In this document: positions 8,397 to 16,964 of the stretch, piece by piece | Numbering within the stretch: the stretch's first letter is position 1 | Layout: every line of letters starts with the position of its first letter | NCBI RefSeq assembly: GCF_000747525.1 | Contig: NZ_CP009278.1 | Location: forward strand, 620,001-684,000 | From: Sphingobacterium sp. ML3W | Lineage (GTDB): Bacteria; Bacteroidota; Bacteroidia; Sphingobacteriales; Sphingobacteriaceae | Direction: 5' to 3' | Length of the DNA stretch: 64,000 bases | Program-made: the position numbers and the translations under genes | Notes under the pieces: model-generated | What the model saw: only the letters and a program-made list of their open reading frames with translations | Database searches by the model: none | What the model was told of the DNA's origin: nothing

Positions 8397-10427
8397 ATGA
8401 AGTTTCAACTTACGTCTGAATATAAACCTACCGGAGATCAACCCGCTGCTATTAAGGAATTGGTGCAGGGACTTAACGATGGTGAGCAATACCAAACACT
8501 TTTAGGAGTTACTGGGTCAGGTAAAACTTTTACTGTGGCGAATGTAATCCAGCAAACACAAAAACCTACCTTAGTACTCAGCCACAATAAAACTTTAGCA
8601 GCACAGCTATATGGGGAGTTTAAACAATTTTTTCCTGAGAATTCGGTCAATTACTTTGTCTCTTATTACGATTATTACCAACCTGAAGCATTTATCGCTT
8701 CATCCAATACTTATATTGAAAAAGATCTAGCCATCAATGAAGAGATTGAAAAGCTACGTCTAGCAACGACTACGGCTTTGATGTCCGGACGTCGTGATAT
8801 TGTTGTCGTATCTTCTGTCTCCTGTATCTATGGTATGGGAAATCCGGAGGATTTCTCGCGTTCGATATTTCGCTTTGCTGTTGGTACGGTAATTTCAAGA
8901 AATGCTTTTTTACATCGTTTAGTCGAAATCTTATACGCACGTACAACAACTGAATTTAAAAGAGGGACTTTTCGTGTCAAAGGGGATACCGTTGATATTT
9001 ATCCAGCATATTTAGATTTTGCCATTAGGGTATCGTTTTTCGGTGATGAAATCGATGAGCTGAGTGAAATCGATCCATTGTCTGGTAAGACTTTAAATAA
9101 AATGGAGGATCTAGCACTTTTCCCTGCTACACTATTCATCACGCCAAAGGAAAAATTCACTTCATCTATTTGGGCAATCCAAGATGAGATGATGCAGAGA
9201 AAGATACAATTGGAAGATGAGGGCAAAATGCTCGAAGCGAAACGGTTGGAAGAACGGGTGAATTATGATCTAGAAATGATGCGTGAGCTGGGCTATTGTT
9301 CTGGAATTGAAAATTACTCTCGCTTCTTTGATGGACGTGAACCTGGGATGCGTCCCTTCTGTCTGCTTGATTATTTTCCTGAAGACTATTTACTTGTTAT
9401 TGATGAAAGTCACGTAACGATTCCGCAGCTACGTGCGATGTATGGTGGAGACCGTTCTCGAAAAATTGCTTTAGTTGAGCACGGATTCAGATTGCCCGCA
9501 GCACTTGATAATAGGCCTTTAAATTTCCCTGAATTTGAGTCTTTGACTAATCAGACCATTTATGTTTCTGCGACACCAGGAGATTACGAGCTGGTGCAAA
9601 CGGAGGGTGTTTTTGTGGAGCAGGTTATCCGACCAACAGGCTTACTGGATCCTATTATTGAGGTGCATCCTGCCATTAATCAGGTAGATGATTTTCTCGA
9701 GGAGGCAGATAAGGCTATTAAAGCTGGAGGACGTGTACTGGCAACGACTTTGACGAAACGAATGGCAGAAGAGTTGACCAAATATATGACTAAGCTGAAT
9801 ATTAAAGTACGCTATATTCACTCTGAGGTAAAAACTTTAGAACGTGTAGAAATTCTTCGCGGACTACGTCTAGGTGAATTTGATGTTCTGGTTGGTGTTA
9901 ACTTACTGAGGGAAGGACTTGATTTACCTGAGGTAACATTGGTAGCGATATTGGATGCAGATAAGGAAGGTTTTTTACGTTCGCAAAGGTCATTGATCCA
10001 GACGATCGGTCGTGCTGCGCGTAATGACAAAGGTCGTGTGATCATGTATGCCGATCGGATGACAGATAGTATGGCCGCCACTATTGAGGAAACCAATCGA
10101 CGACGTGAGAAGCAAATGAAGTACAATGAAGAACATCATATTACGCCTAGAACAGTTGGTAAAACGAAGGGGGAAATCATGGAACAAACTTCTTTATCAG
10201 ATTTTAATGGTCTTGAACAGCAGATCTATGTGGAACCAGATCCATCTGTGGCCATTGCTGCAGACCCAGTGCTCCAATATTTGGGGGAAAAAGAACTGAA
10301 GAAAGCGATTGAAACCGTTCGCAAAAAAATGGAAAAGGCGGCGAAGGAAATGGACTTTTTGGAAGCGGCGAAGCTGCGTGATGAAATGTTCTCGCTCGAG
10401 AAAACATTTGATGAACGATTTAAATAA
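8397..10427 (+). CDS. uvrB: Excinuclease ABC subunit B
   Basis: 676-residue helicase-like subunit of nucleotide excision repair, which loads with UvrA at lesions and holds the strand for UvrC. Walker A GVTGSGKT is at 37-44. The beta-hairpin YYDYYQPEAFIASSNTYIEK, which threads between the strands, starts near residue 90. The DEAD-like motif is LLVIDESH. The helicase motif VI region is QTIGRAARN. A C-terminal UVR domain (KAIETVRKKMEKAAKEMDF) binds UvrC. Length and start are normal. It is monocistronic with a hairpin terminator at its stop; no LexA-type box was recognised in the divergent region with upp. Confidence 0.97.
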   Translation: MKFQLTSEYKPTGDQPAAIKELVQGLNDGEQYQTLLGVTGSGKTFTVANVIQQTQKPTLVLSHNKTLAAQLYGEFKQFFPENSVNYFVSYYDYYQPEAFIASSNTYIEKDLAINEEIEKLRLATTTALMSGRRDIVVVSSVSCIYGMGNPEDFSRSIFRFAVGTVISRNAFLHRLVEILYARTTTEFKRGTFRVKGDTVDIYPAYLDFAIRVSFFGDEIDELSEIDPLSGKTLNKMEDLALFPATLFITPKEKFTSSIWAIQDEMMQRKIQLEDEGKMLEAKRLEERVNYDLEMMRELGYCSGIENYSRFFDGREPGMRPFCLLDYFPEDYLLVIDESHVTIPQLRAMYGGDRSRKIALVEHGFRLPAALDNRPLNFPEFESLTNQTIYVSATPGDYELVQTEGVFVEQVIRPTGLLDPIIEVHPAINQVDDFLEEADKAIKAGGRVLATTLTKRMAEELTKYMTKLNIKVRYIHSEVKTLERVEILRGLRLGEFDVLVGVNLLREGLDLPEVTLVAILDADKEGFLRSQRSLIQTIGRAARNDKGRVIMYADRMTDSMAATIEETNRRREKQMKYNEEHHITPRTVGKTKGEIMEQTSLSDFNGLEQQIYVEPDPSVAIAADPVLQYLGEKELKKAIETVRKKMEKAAKEMDFLEAAKLRDEMFSLEKTFDERFK

Positions 10428-10450
10428 AAAAAGGGCTAAGCCCTTTTTTT
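10426..10450. terminator. Bidirectional terminator between convergent genes
   Basis: AAAAAAAGGGC, a 3-nt loop TAA, then GCCCTTTTTTT. It touches the uvrB stop codon and overlaps the stop codon of the convergent lipoprotein gene (10449-10451). Confidence 0.8.
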
Positions 10451-10871
10451 ATTGTTTCTCTTTGTAAATCGCTGTATTTCCTTTTATTAGCGTCCAGCAA
10501 TGTTCGTCTTGGATTAATTTATAATCCTGATTCGCATATTCAAACTCTTTTGTGTGTTTGAGAATAATACTTTCTGGACTTTCCTTTAGAAAGACTTCTG
10601 CAGCATGTTTTTTCTCGTCCAATAATAAGAAAGCTGCTGTTTCATAACTATCTTGATTATTGATAATATTCAACTGTATTTGTTCAAATGGCCTGATACA
10701 GCTATCCTTTAATGCCGACCAAGTGTAGCCTGCACTCGCAATACAGCCATGTGCATCTCTGTCCGAACCAACTATTTTCGTCTCTTGGGAATTTGCTATT
10801 TGTTTATTATTTGTCTGGCATGACAGCAGAATAATAGAAGCTAGCGTTATCGTACTTAATATCCATTTCAT
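10449..10871 (-). CDS. Small predicted lipoprotein
   Basis: 140-residue protein of unknown function. The N-terminus carries a signal peptide with a lipobox (SIILLSC, Cys18), followed by a polar linker and then a compact region with DAHGCIASAGYTWSALKDSCIRPFE around residues 39-63. The two Cys of that block may form a disulfide. The C-terminal half (EKKHAAEVFLKES and the last 40 residues) looks like beta strands. I have seen the GCxxSxGYxWSxxxxxCIRxFE pattern in other Bacteroidota lipoproteins but cannot name a function. It ends tail to tail with uvrB and has its own upstream region of 155 nt shared with the divergent proB. Confidence 0.72.
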   Translation of the reverse strand: MKWILSTITLASIILLSCQTNNKQIANSQETKIVGSDRDAHGCIASAGYTWSALKDSCIRPFEQIQLNIINNQDSYETAAFLLLDEKKHAAEVFLKESPESIILKHTKEFEYANQDYKLIQDEHCWTLIKGNTAIYKEKQ

Positions 10872-11026
10872 ATTCAGATCGTTTTTTACTGTTCACTGCA
10901 CAAACTGTACCATATAAAATATACTCTTTTAGTAGATTATTTTTGATAATGCTTTCTTTTATCAAATTGCTTCTTTATTTTTATAAGAATAAGTACAACA
11001 CCTAAACAAACTAAACAAATAAATAC

Positions 11027-12061
11027 ATGAAAAAGCCAATAGTTGTCATCAAGTTTGGCTCAGCTTCTATTACGACTAAGGATGGGGATGTAGATGAACG
11101 AATCGTATTGGAGATTGCAAGACAGACAGCTCAATTACAGCAGCACTACAATATTGTATTGGTTTCTTCAGGAGCAGTGGCTGCAGGAAAAAAATATTTA
11201 CAACACTATTCAGGGACATTATCCGAGCGAAAAGCCGCAGCAGCTATTGGCAACCCACTATTATTACAAATCTACAGTACCTACTTCAAGCCGTTTAAAA
11301 TTGCATTGGCACAAAGCTTATGCGAAAGGCAACATTTTGCAAACAGAGACCAATTTGTGCAACTGAAAAGCACCTATGAAATGTTATGGAAAAATAATAT
11401 TATTCCTGTAGCAAATGAAAATGATGTGGTGAGCAATAAGGAATTGAAGTTTTCTGACAATGATGAGTTAGCCACATTGATCGCTGTCGGTTTCGGTGCT
11501 GAAAAAATACTATTCAGTACTTCGGTTCCGGGAGTATTGGATGCTGCAGGAATGGTGATTCCAGAATTAAAAGTTATCGATAAAGCGGCACTGTCTCTTG
11601 CGAGAAAGGATAAATCTTCGGTAGGTTTGGGAGGTATGACTTCTAAATTGAATTTTGCACGTTTGGCTAACCAGATGGGTATTCAAGCCGTAATATTTAG
11701 TATGCAGACAGAAAATGCCTTATTGAAAGCAATCAAAGGGGAGACGGGAACGGTTTGCCTACCGCAAACTAAAAAAGTCTCCTCGCGTCAAAAATGGTTG
11801 GCAAGTGGAAGTTTAATCAAAGGTAAGGTAATTGTTGATGCAGGGGCAGTTGAGGCGCTGCTGCACCGTAAAAGCCTGTTGCTGGTAGGTGTGAAGGCCA
11901 TTGCTGAACAGTTTGAAGAAGGGGAGGTGTTCCATATTTTTGATGAGGCTGACAATATAATCGCAGTCGCAAAATCAAAATGGGATGTTGCCGTATTAAT
12001 GGAAAAAGAACAACGCACGGATATTGTTCTGGCACATGCCGATGATATCGTATTGTTATAG
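11027..12061 (+). CDS. proB: Glutamate 5-kinase
   Basis: First enzyme of proline synthesis, phosphorylating glutamate. The amino-acid kinase domain (1 to about 255) shows VIKFGSASITTKDG, VLVSSGAVAAGKKYL, PVANENDVVS, FSDNDELATLIA and GLGGMTSKLNFARLA. Residues from about 260 (GSLIKGKVIVDAGAVEALL) form a PUA domain, giving 344 residues. The start at 11027 is preceded by an AT-rich leader. It is coupled to proA with a single nucleotide between stop and start, so the two are translated in tandem. Feedback inhibition by proline through the kinase domain is known for the family. Confidence 0.95.
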   Translation: MKKPIVVIKFGSASITTKDGDVDERIVLEIARQTAQLQQHYNIVLVSSGAVAAGKKYLQHYSGTLSERKAAAAIGNPLLLQIYSTYFKPFKIALAQSLCERQHFANRDQFVQLKSTYEMLWKNNIIPVANENDVVSNKELKFSDNDELATLIAVGFGAEKILFSTSVPGVLDAAGMVIPELKVIDKAALSLARKDKSSVGLGGMTSKLNFARLANQMGIQAVIFSMQTENALLKAIKGETGTVCLPQTKKVSSRQKWLASGSLIKGKVIVDAGAVEALLHRKSLLLVGVKAIAEQFEEGEVFHIFDEADNIIAVAKSKWDVAVLMEKEQRTDIVLAHADDIVLL

Positions 12062-12062
12062 T

Positions 12063-13310
12063 ATGGAAAATATTACAGAACAACTAAAAGCAGCTTTAGC
12101 TGCAACTCGGGATATCAATCAATTGGAGTCCTCGAAGAAGGAATTACTCCTAACTGATTTGGCTGCTGCACTGCGGACGAATGTCGATACTATTCTTTTC
12201 GAAAATAATAAAGATCTGCAACTTTTGAATTTAGATGACCCCAAGAGAGATCGATTGGTTTTGAATAAGGAAAGGGTAGCGGCATTAGCACAAAGTGTTT
12301 TAGATGTAGCCAAGCTACCAGATCCAGCTGCACAGTTATTGAGCAGACAGGTATTGGAGAACGGTTTAATATTGGAGAAAAAGGCTGTTCCCTTAGGTGT
12401 GGTCGCTGTGATTTATGAATCAAGGCCTAATGTAACCATCGATGTTGCGGCGCTCTGTTTGCGATCCGGAAATGTTTGTTTATTAAGAGGTGGTACCGAT
12501 GCTTTTCATACCAATAGCATATTGGTGCAAATCATTCATGAAGTGCTGTTGCAGCATCAGCTTAATCCCAATGTGGTACAGCTATTGCCAACTGATCGGA
12601 AATTTGTGTTGGAATTGCTAACAGCAACAAAATATGTCGATATCATTATCCCAAGAGGTTCCCAATCCCTGATTGATTTTGTACGGAGCCATGCTAAAGT
12701 TCCTGTGATTGAAACGGGTGCTGGGGTATGCCATACCTATGTAGAACAATCGGCCTCTATCGACAAAGCAATTGCTGTTGTAGCGAATGCAAAAATATCA
12801 AGACCTTCGGTTTGTAATGCTTTGGATACCGTTTTGTTGGATAGGGAAATTGCGGATATATTTTTGAAAGATATCACGATTCCCTTTAAAGAGGCCAGTG
12901 TGGAGATCTTTGCTGATGAGCATAGTTTTATGGTCTTAAATCAACTTGGTTACCCTTATTTGCAAAAAGCAAATGAAGCAGATTTCGGTCGAGAGTTTTT
13001 AGATCTAAAATGCTCTATTAAAGTATTGGATGGACTTGACCAAGCATTGGATCATATTGCCACCTATTCTTCGAGGCATTCTGAATGTATTATTTCCAAT
13101 GATTCAAAAAAATTGGAACGATTTATGAACGCTGTAGATGCTGCTGCCGTGTATGCCAATGCTTCGACACGGTTTACCGATGGTGGAGAATTTGGACTGG
13201 GAGCAGAGATTGGAATTTCTACGCAAAAACTCCATGCAAGAGGGCCTTTTGCGCTAGAAAAGTTAGTGACTGAAAAATGGTTTGTAACAGGTAACGGACA
13301 AATAAGATAA
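12063..13310 (+). CDS. proA: Gamma-glutamyl phosphate reductase
   Basis: Second enzyme of proline synthesis, reducing gamma-glutamyl phosphate with NADPH to glutamate semialdehyde. It belongs to the aldehyde dehydrogenase superfamily: VPLGVVAVIYESRPNVTIDVAALCLRSGN around residue 100, IIPRGSQSLIDFV, VIETGAGVCHTYV, and the catalytic Cys in SRPSVCNALDTVLL around 250. ATG 12063 (MENITEQLKAAL) is chosen rather than the upstream extension to 12024 because it lies 1 nt after the proB stop and gives the usual 415 residues. No proC is in the window. Confidence 0.95.
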   Translation: MENITEQLKAALAATRDINQLESSKKELLLTDLAAALRTNVDTILFENNKDLQLLNLDDPKRDRLVLNKERVAALAQSVLDVAKLPDPAAQLLSRQVLENGLILEKKAVPLGVVAVIYESRPNVTIDVAALCLRSGNVCLLRGGTDAFHTNSILVQIIHEVLLQHQLNPNVVQLLPTDRKFVLELLTATKYVDIIIPRGSQSLIDFVRSHAKVPVIETGAGVCHTYVEQSASIDKAIAVVANAKISRPSVCNALDTVLLDREIADIFLKDITIPFKEASVEIFADEHSFMVLNQLGYPYLQKANEADFGREFLDLKCSIKVLDGLDQALDHIATYSSRHSECIISNDSKKLERFMNAVDAAAVYANASTRFTDGGEFGLGAEIGISTQKLHARGPFALEKLVTEKWFVTGNGQIR

Positions 13311-13311
13311 T

Positions 13312-13710
13312 ATGGGAATAAGATTTGAAAAAGATGTCTTGATGAATTGGACCTATGAGATGGGTAAATTTTTGAGACTACTTGTTGAAGGAAACGATGC
13401 TTTTGAAGAGTCTGCTTCAGTGGTGTTCGATAAAGCTTACGATGAGTTTTATAAAAAAAGCCGTCAATTTTTCTTGACGGTAACTTTGGTAGATTTACTA
13501 ACTTATGTAAGAGAAGACTTGGAAGTGGAACAAATTAGACCGCTAGCACTCGTGTTGATGCATGACGGTCTGAAGAGTGAGGATAAAGAAGAACAGCAGA
13601 TTTTACTCCAAAAATCGAAGTCATTACTTAACTATGCCATGAAAGAGACATCAAGTTTTGCTTTCGAAGATTATAGCTATTTAGCGACTATTGATAGCAA
13701 GTTAAGTTAG
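13312..13710 (+). CDS. Conserved-looking unknown protein in the proBA operon
   Basis: 132-residue soluble protein that I cannot assign. It is almost entirely helical and acidic. One segment, FLRLLVEGNDAFEESASVVFDKAY, resembles four-helix-bundle proteins of the DUF6483 kind, but this is tentative. No signal peptide, membrane span or catalytic motif is visible, and there is no Cys. Its ATG comes 1 nt after the proA stop, the same spacing as proB to proA, so it is translationally coupled and is the last gene of the operon. A 20-bp terminator hairpin begins 52 nt later. A role in proline metabolism is only suggested by position. Confidence 0.75.
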   Translation: MGIRFEKDVLMNWTYEMGKFLRLLVEGNDAFEESASVVFDKAYDEFYKKSRQFFLTVTLVDLLTYVREDLEVEQIRPLALVLMHDGLKSEDKEEQQILLQKSKSLLNYAMKETSSFAFEDYSYLATIDSKLS

Positions 13711-13761
13711 CAAGTAATGGATCTCATTCGGGGAATCTATTTTGATTGAATGATACGAGGC

Positions 13762-13810
13762 AAAATAACTGAATAAAGGTGACTAAGAGCCACCTTTATT
13801 CAGTTATTTT
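13762..13810. terminator. Strong bidirectional terminator overlapping a stop codon
   Basis: Perfect 20-bp inverted repeat: AAAATAACTGAATAAAGGTG at 13762-13781 and its exact complement at 13791-13810, with a 9-nt loop. The right arm contains the stop codon (13804-13806) of the convergent acyl-CoA dehydrogenase gene. Confidence 0.88.
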
Positions 13811-14943
13811 AAAATTTCCCTTGCGATGACCAATCGTTGTATTTCAGAAGTCCCTTCATAGATCTGTGTTATTTTTGCGTCACGCATCATACGTTCTACA
13901 TGATATTCTTTTACATAACCATAGCCTCCATGTATTTGGACGGCCTCTATAGTCGTTTTCATGGCTACTTCCGATGCATGTAATTTAGCCATAGCAGCTT
14001 CTTTACTATAGGGAAGGCCTTGATCCTTGTGCCATGCTGCTTTATACGTCAATAGTCTTGCAGCCTCTATCTCAACTTCCATATCAGCGAGTTTGAATTG
14101 AATGGCTTGATGATCCGAAATTGGTTTACCAAATGTTTTACGCTCTTTCGCGTAGGCAAGCGCTAGGTCATAGGCACCAGCTGCGATACCCAAAGCTTGG
14201 GCAGCAATACCAATCCTTCCTCCATCGAGTGTTTTCATTGCGAATTTGAATCCAAACCCATCCTCGCCTATACGATTCTCTTTAGGGACTTTCACATCAG
14301 TAAATAACAGTGAATGTGTATCTGAACTGCGAATTCCTAATTTATTTTCTTTAGGACCAATGGTGAAACCCGGCATACCTTTCTCCACAATCAAGGCATT
14401 GATTCCATGATGTGCTTTTTCTGGATGCGTTTGCACAATGACGAGATATACATCTGCATTTCCTCCATTAGTAATCCAATTTTTAGTACCGTTTAAGAGG
14501 TAATGGCCTCCTTGATCTATTGCGGTAGTGTGTTGCGAAGTTGCATCCGATCCTGCTTCTGGTTCTGACAAGGCAAATGCACCTAGTTTTTCACCCGTAG
14601 CAAGAGGTTTTAAATATTTTTCTTTTTGTGCTTCTGTTCCGAAAGCCTCCAAACCAAAGCAAACCAAAGAATTATTAACGGACATGATAACAGCCGCAGA
14701 AGCATCGATTTTAGCAATCTCTTCCAATACCATGGTATAGGCTAGAGCATCTAAACCCGCTCCTCCATATTTGCTGTCCACCATCATACCCATGAAGCCT
14801 AATTCCCCCATTTTTTTCACCTGCTCGTAGGGGAAAACTGCTTTTTCATCTCGTTCTATTACTCCGGGTTTTAAATCCTGTTGCGCAAAATCTCGAGCAG
14901 CTTCCCGAATCATTTTATACTCTTCGCTTATTTCAAAATTCAT
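13804..14943 (-). CDS. Acyl-CoA dehydrogenase
   Basis: 379-residue FAD enzyme catalysing alpha,beta-dehydrogenation of an acyl-CoA in fatty acid or branched-chain catabolism. Family signatures are FALSEPEAGSDA around residue 120, GTKNWITNGG, ERKTFGKPISDHQAIQFKLADM, IHGGYGYVKEY and IYEGTSEIQRLVIAREI. The Glu of YEGTSE, around residue 363, is the expected catalytic base of short/medium-chain and butyryl-type enzymes. No electron-transfer flavoprotein genes are adjacent. Its stop lies inside a terminator hairpin. Chain-length specificity cannot be told; similarity of the C-terminus suggests a short-chain enzyme. Confidence 0.93.
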   Translation of the reverse strand: MNFEISEEYKMIREAARDFAQQDLKPGVIERDEKAVFPYEQVKKMGELGFMGMMVDSKYGGAGLDALAYTMVLEEIAKIDASAAVIMSVNNSLVCFGLEAFGTEAQKEKYLKPLATGEKLGAFALSEPEAGSDATSQHTTAIDQGGHYLLNGTKNWITNGGNADVYLVIVQTHPEKAHHGINALIVEKGMPGFTIGPKENKLGIRSSDTHSLLFTDVKVPKENRIGEDGFGFKFAMKTLDGGRIGIAAQALGIAAGAYDLALAYAKERKTFGKPISDHQAIQFKLADMEVEIEAARLLTYKAAWHKDQGLPYSKEAAMAKLHASEVAMKTTIEAVQIHGGYGYVKEYHVERMMRDAKITQIYEGTSEIQRLVIAREILK

Positions 14944-15052
14944 AATGTATACATTGGTAATGGTTTGTAAGTAAATATACTGATTATTTATTATGCTTGC
15001 ATAGTAGATTGCTAATATTGCCGATTAATTTTTAAAAAAAAGAGTGTTATAT

Positions 15053-15082
15053 TTTGGAATGAATAAAAATCTACTATATTTG
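15053..15082 (+). promoter_or_regulatory. Bacteroidota-type promoter of the peroxiredoxin gene
   Basis: TTTG at 15053-15056, an 18-nt spacer and TATATTTG at 15075-15082. The ATG follows 37 nt later. Confidence 0.72.
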
Positions 15083-15119
15083 TAGAGTATATAGTGTATA
15101 ACGATTTAAATTTAAAAAT

Positions 15120-15755
15120 ATGAGTTTAAGATTAGGAGATGAAGCGCCAAATTTTAAAGCGCAGACGACAATAGGAGATATAGATTTCCACGAGTATATT
15201 CAAGACAGTTGGGTTGTGTTTTTCTCTCACCCTTCCGATTATACACCTGTATGTACAACTGAACTTGGACGTACAGCAAAACTAAAATCTGAATTTGATA
15301 AAAGAGGAGTGAAGGTTATTGCGCTAAGTGTTGACCCCGTAAAGGAGCACTTGGGTTGGATCAGTGATATCAACGAAACGCAAAACACAACGGTCAATTT
15401 TCCCATTATTGCTGATGAAGATAAGCATATCTCAGAATTGTACGATATGATACATCCCAATGCTTCTGCAACAGTAACAGTACGTTCTGTCTTTATCATT
15501 GGCCCAGATAAGAAAATAAAATTAACGTTAACATATCCTGCATCGACTGGACGTAATTTTGATGAGATTTTACGCGTGATTGATTCCTTGCAGTTGACAG
15601 CTGATTATTCAGTAGCTACTCCTGCAGATTGGAAACATGGTGAAGATGTAATCGTGGTTCCATCAATAAAAACGGAAGATATCCCAGCGAAGTTTCCAAA
15701 GGGTTTCAAAGAAATTAAACCTTACTTAAGAACGACACCTCAGCCGAATTTATAA
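15120..15755 (+). CDS. 1-Cys-type (Prx6-like) peroxiredoxin
   Basis: 211-residue thiol peroxidase reducing hydrogen peroxide and organic peroxides. The peroxidatic Cys45 lies in SHPSDYTPVCTTELGR, the motif of the Prx6 subfamily, which normally has TPVCTTELG. The ALSVDPVKEHLGWISDI and IADEDKHISELYDMIHP segments and a long C-terminal extension (KFPKGFKEIKPYLRTTPQPNL) also match Prx6. There is no other Cys in the chain, so resolution must use an external thiol. The length agrees with the subfamily. It is monocistronic between a promoter and a perfect palindromic terminator. Confidence 0.93.
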   Translation: MSLRLGDEAPNFKAQTTIGDIDFHEYIQDSWVVFFSHPSDYTPVCTTELGRTAKLKSEFDKRGVKVIALSVDPVKEHLGWISDINETQNTTVNFPIIADEDKHISELYDMIHPNASATVTVRSVFIIGPDKKIKLTLTYPASTGRNFDEILRVIDSLQLTADYSVATPADWKHGEDVIVVPSIKTEDIPAKFPKGFKEIKPYLRTTPQPNL

Positions 15756-15772
15756 GGTTAAAAGTTATTTTC

Positions 15773-15806
15773 AATAAAAAAGGCATCCATGGATGCCTTT
15801 TTTATT
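15773..15806. terminator. Bidirectional terminator
   Basis: AATAAAAAAGGCATCC at 15773-15788 pairs perfectly with 15791-15806. The A and T flanks are symmetrical, so it can stop both the peroxiredoxin transcript and the convergent protease transcript. Confidence 0.9.
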
Positions 15807-15825
15807 ATCACTATATTTTATCAGA

Positions 15826-16944
15826 TCAATATACTTTAACCATGTATATGTAATCCTGCAATCTTTTTATTTGTTCGGTTCTTGATAGGCCCGAAAGCAT
15901 ATTTTTCTTGTTCAATTTCACCTGGCCCTGTAGTGAGTCTGCTGGTATTTCATCCAATGCTTTTAAGATGGATTTAGTTTTGATCGCAAAAGCAGCTCCA
16001 TCGATGCCTCTTTGTTTACCACTGATAATACCAATTACATTCCCTTTTGTATCCATTACTGGACCACCACTATTACCTGGGTTAACAGGAATTGAAATTT
16101 GGTATGCGATGGTATCACCAGCGTAGCCTGTTGCTGAACTCAAATAACCTTGACCATATACCGCTTCATCACGTGGGAAACCTATCGTATAGATATCCTC
16201 TCCTAAGTCTGATGCTCCGGTTTTAAAGGTATAGGGCAATGTTTTGCCTATTTTAAAGTTAGTATCTTCGATTAATAATATAGCTAAATCATTTGCAGGG
16301 TCTGAATGGATAACCTGCGCCTTATAAGATTCACCCTTATTGTTTTGTAAATAAATAGAATCAGCACCACTCACCACGTGATAGTTAGTAACTACATATC
16401 CATTATTCGAAACCATGAAGCCAGTGGCTCCAAATTGACTAGCAGAAGCTTCGTTTGCTTTACTTGATTTATTGTTGATACTTTTTAGTGCAGCATTATG
16501 TTCAATGACATCTTTTTTGACGTTGTTCATATCGCGTTTCAAGGCACTATAATCCGTATTGGCTTTGTCAATGTTTTTATAATAACCCGAAAGCCATAAT
16601 GTCGAAAATACAGCAAGGACTGCCACAGCTGCCGCAACGAGTGAACTTGCTTTGAGTTTTGCCCACAAGGAAACAATTTTAGTTTGTTTCATTGGGATAA
16701 CTCGAGTATGCTGTTGGGATCGATGATAATTTTTAGCTGATTGCGCAAGTTGATTTTTAAAATCAATACGTGTTTCGCTAGATTGAAGTGTGTCGAGAAA
16801 TTGACGATGTTGTGCTAATTGCGCCGAGAAAGAAGGATTTTCTGCACAGAAAGACTCAAAAGAAGAACGCTCTTCTTTAACCATTTCATCTCTGAGATAG
16901 CGATCTGCTAATTCAAAAAACTCTTGTTGACTCATCATACTCAT
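15826..16944 (-). CDS. Anti-sigma-like domain fused to a membrane-anchored trypsin-like protease
   Basis: 372-residue fusion encoded about 20 nt after a sigma factor gene. Residues 1-60 (ELADRYLRDEMVKEERSSFE, then a block ending in AQLAQHRQFLDTL) resemble the cytoplasmic sigma-binding region of Bacteroidota anti-sigma factors, but without a zinc HCC motif. A single membrane span lies at about 98-119, then a helical linker, then an S1C/HtrA-like protease domain from about 172. The triad is visible: His189 in VTNYHVVSG, Asp219 in DPANDLAILLI, Ser292 in PGNSGGP. No PDZ domain follows; only 40 residues remain. By topology the protease would be periplasmic. Start could also be Met3 or Met4. Cleavage of itself or of a partner as a signalling step is inferred. 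Confidence 0.85.
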   Translation of the reverse strand: MSMMSQQEFFELADRYLRDEMVKEERSSFESFCAENPSFSAQLAQHRQFLDTLQSSETRIDFKNQLAQSAKNYHRSQQHTRVIPMKQTKIVSLWAKLKASSLVAAAVAVLAVFSTLWLSGYYKNIDKANTDYSALKRDMNNVKKDVIEHNAALKSINNKSSKANEASASQFGATGFMVSNNGYVVTNYHVVSGADSIYLQNNKGESYKAQVIHSDPANDLAILLIEDTNFKIGKTLPYTFKTGASDLGEDIYTIGFPRDEAVYGQGYLSSATGYAGDTIAYQISIPVNPGNSGGPVMDTKGNVIGIISGKQRGIDGAAFAIKTKSILKALDEIPADSLQGQVKLNKKNMLSGLSRTEQIKRLQDYIYMVKVY

Positions 16945-16964
16945 TGTTTATTACTCTATATCAA

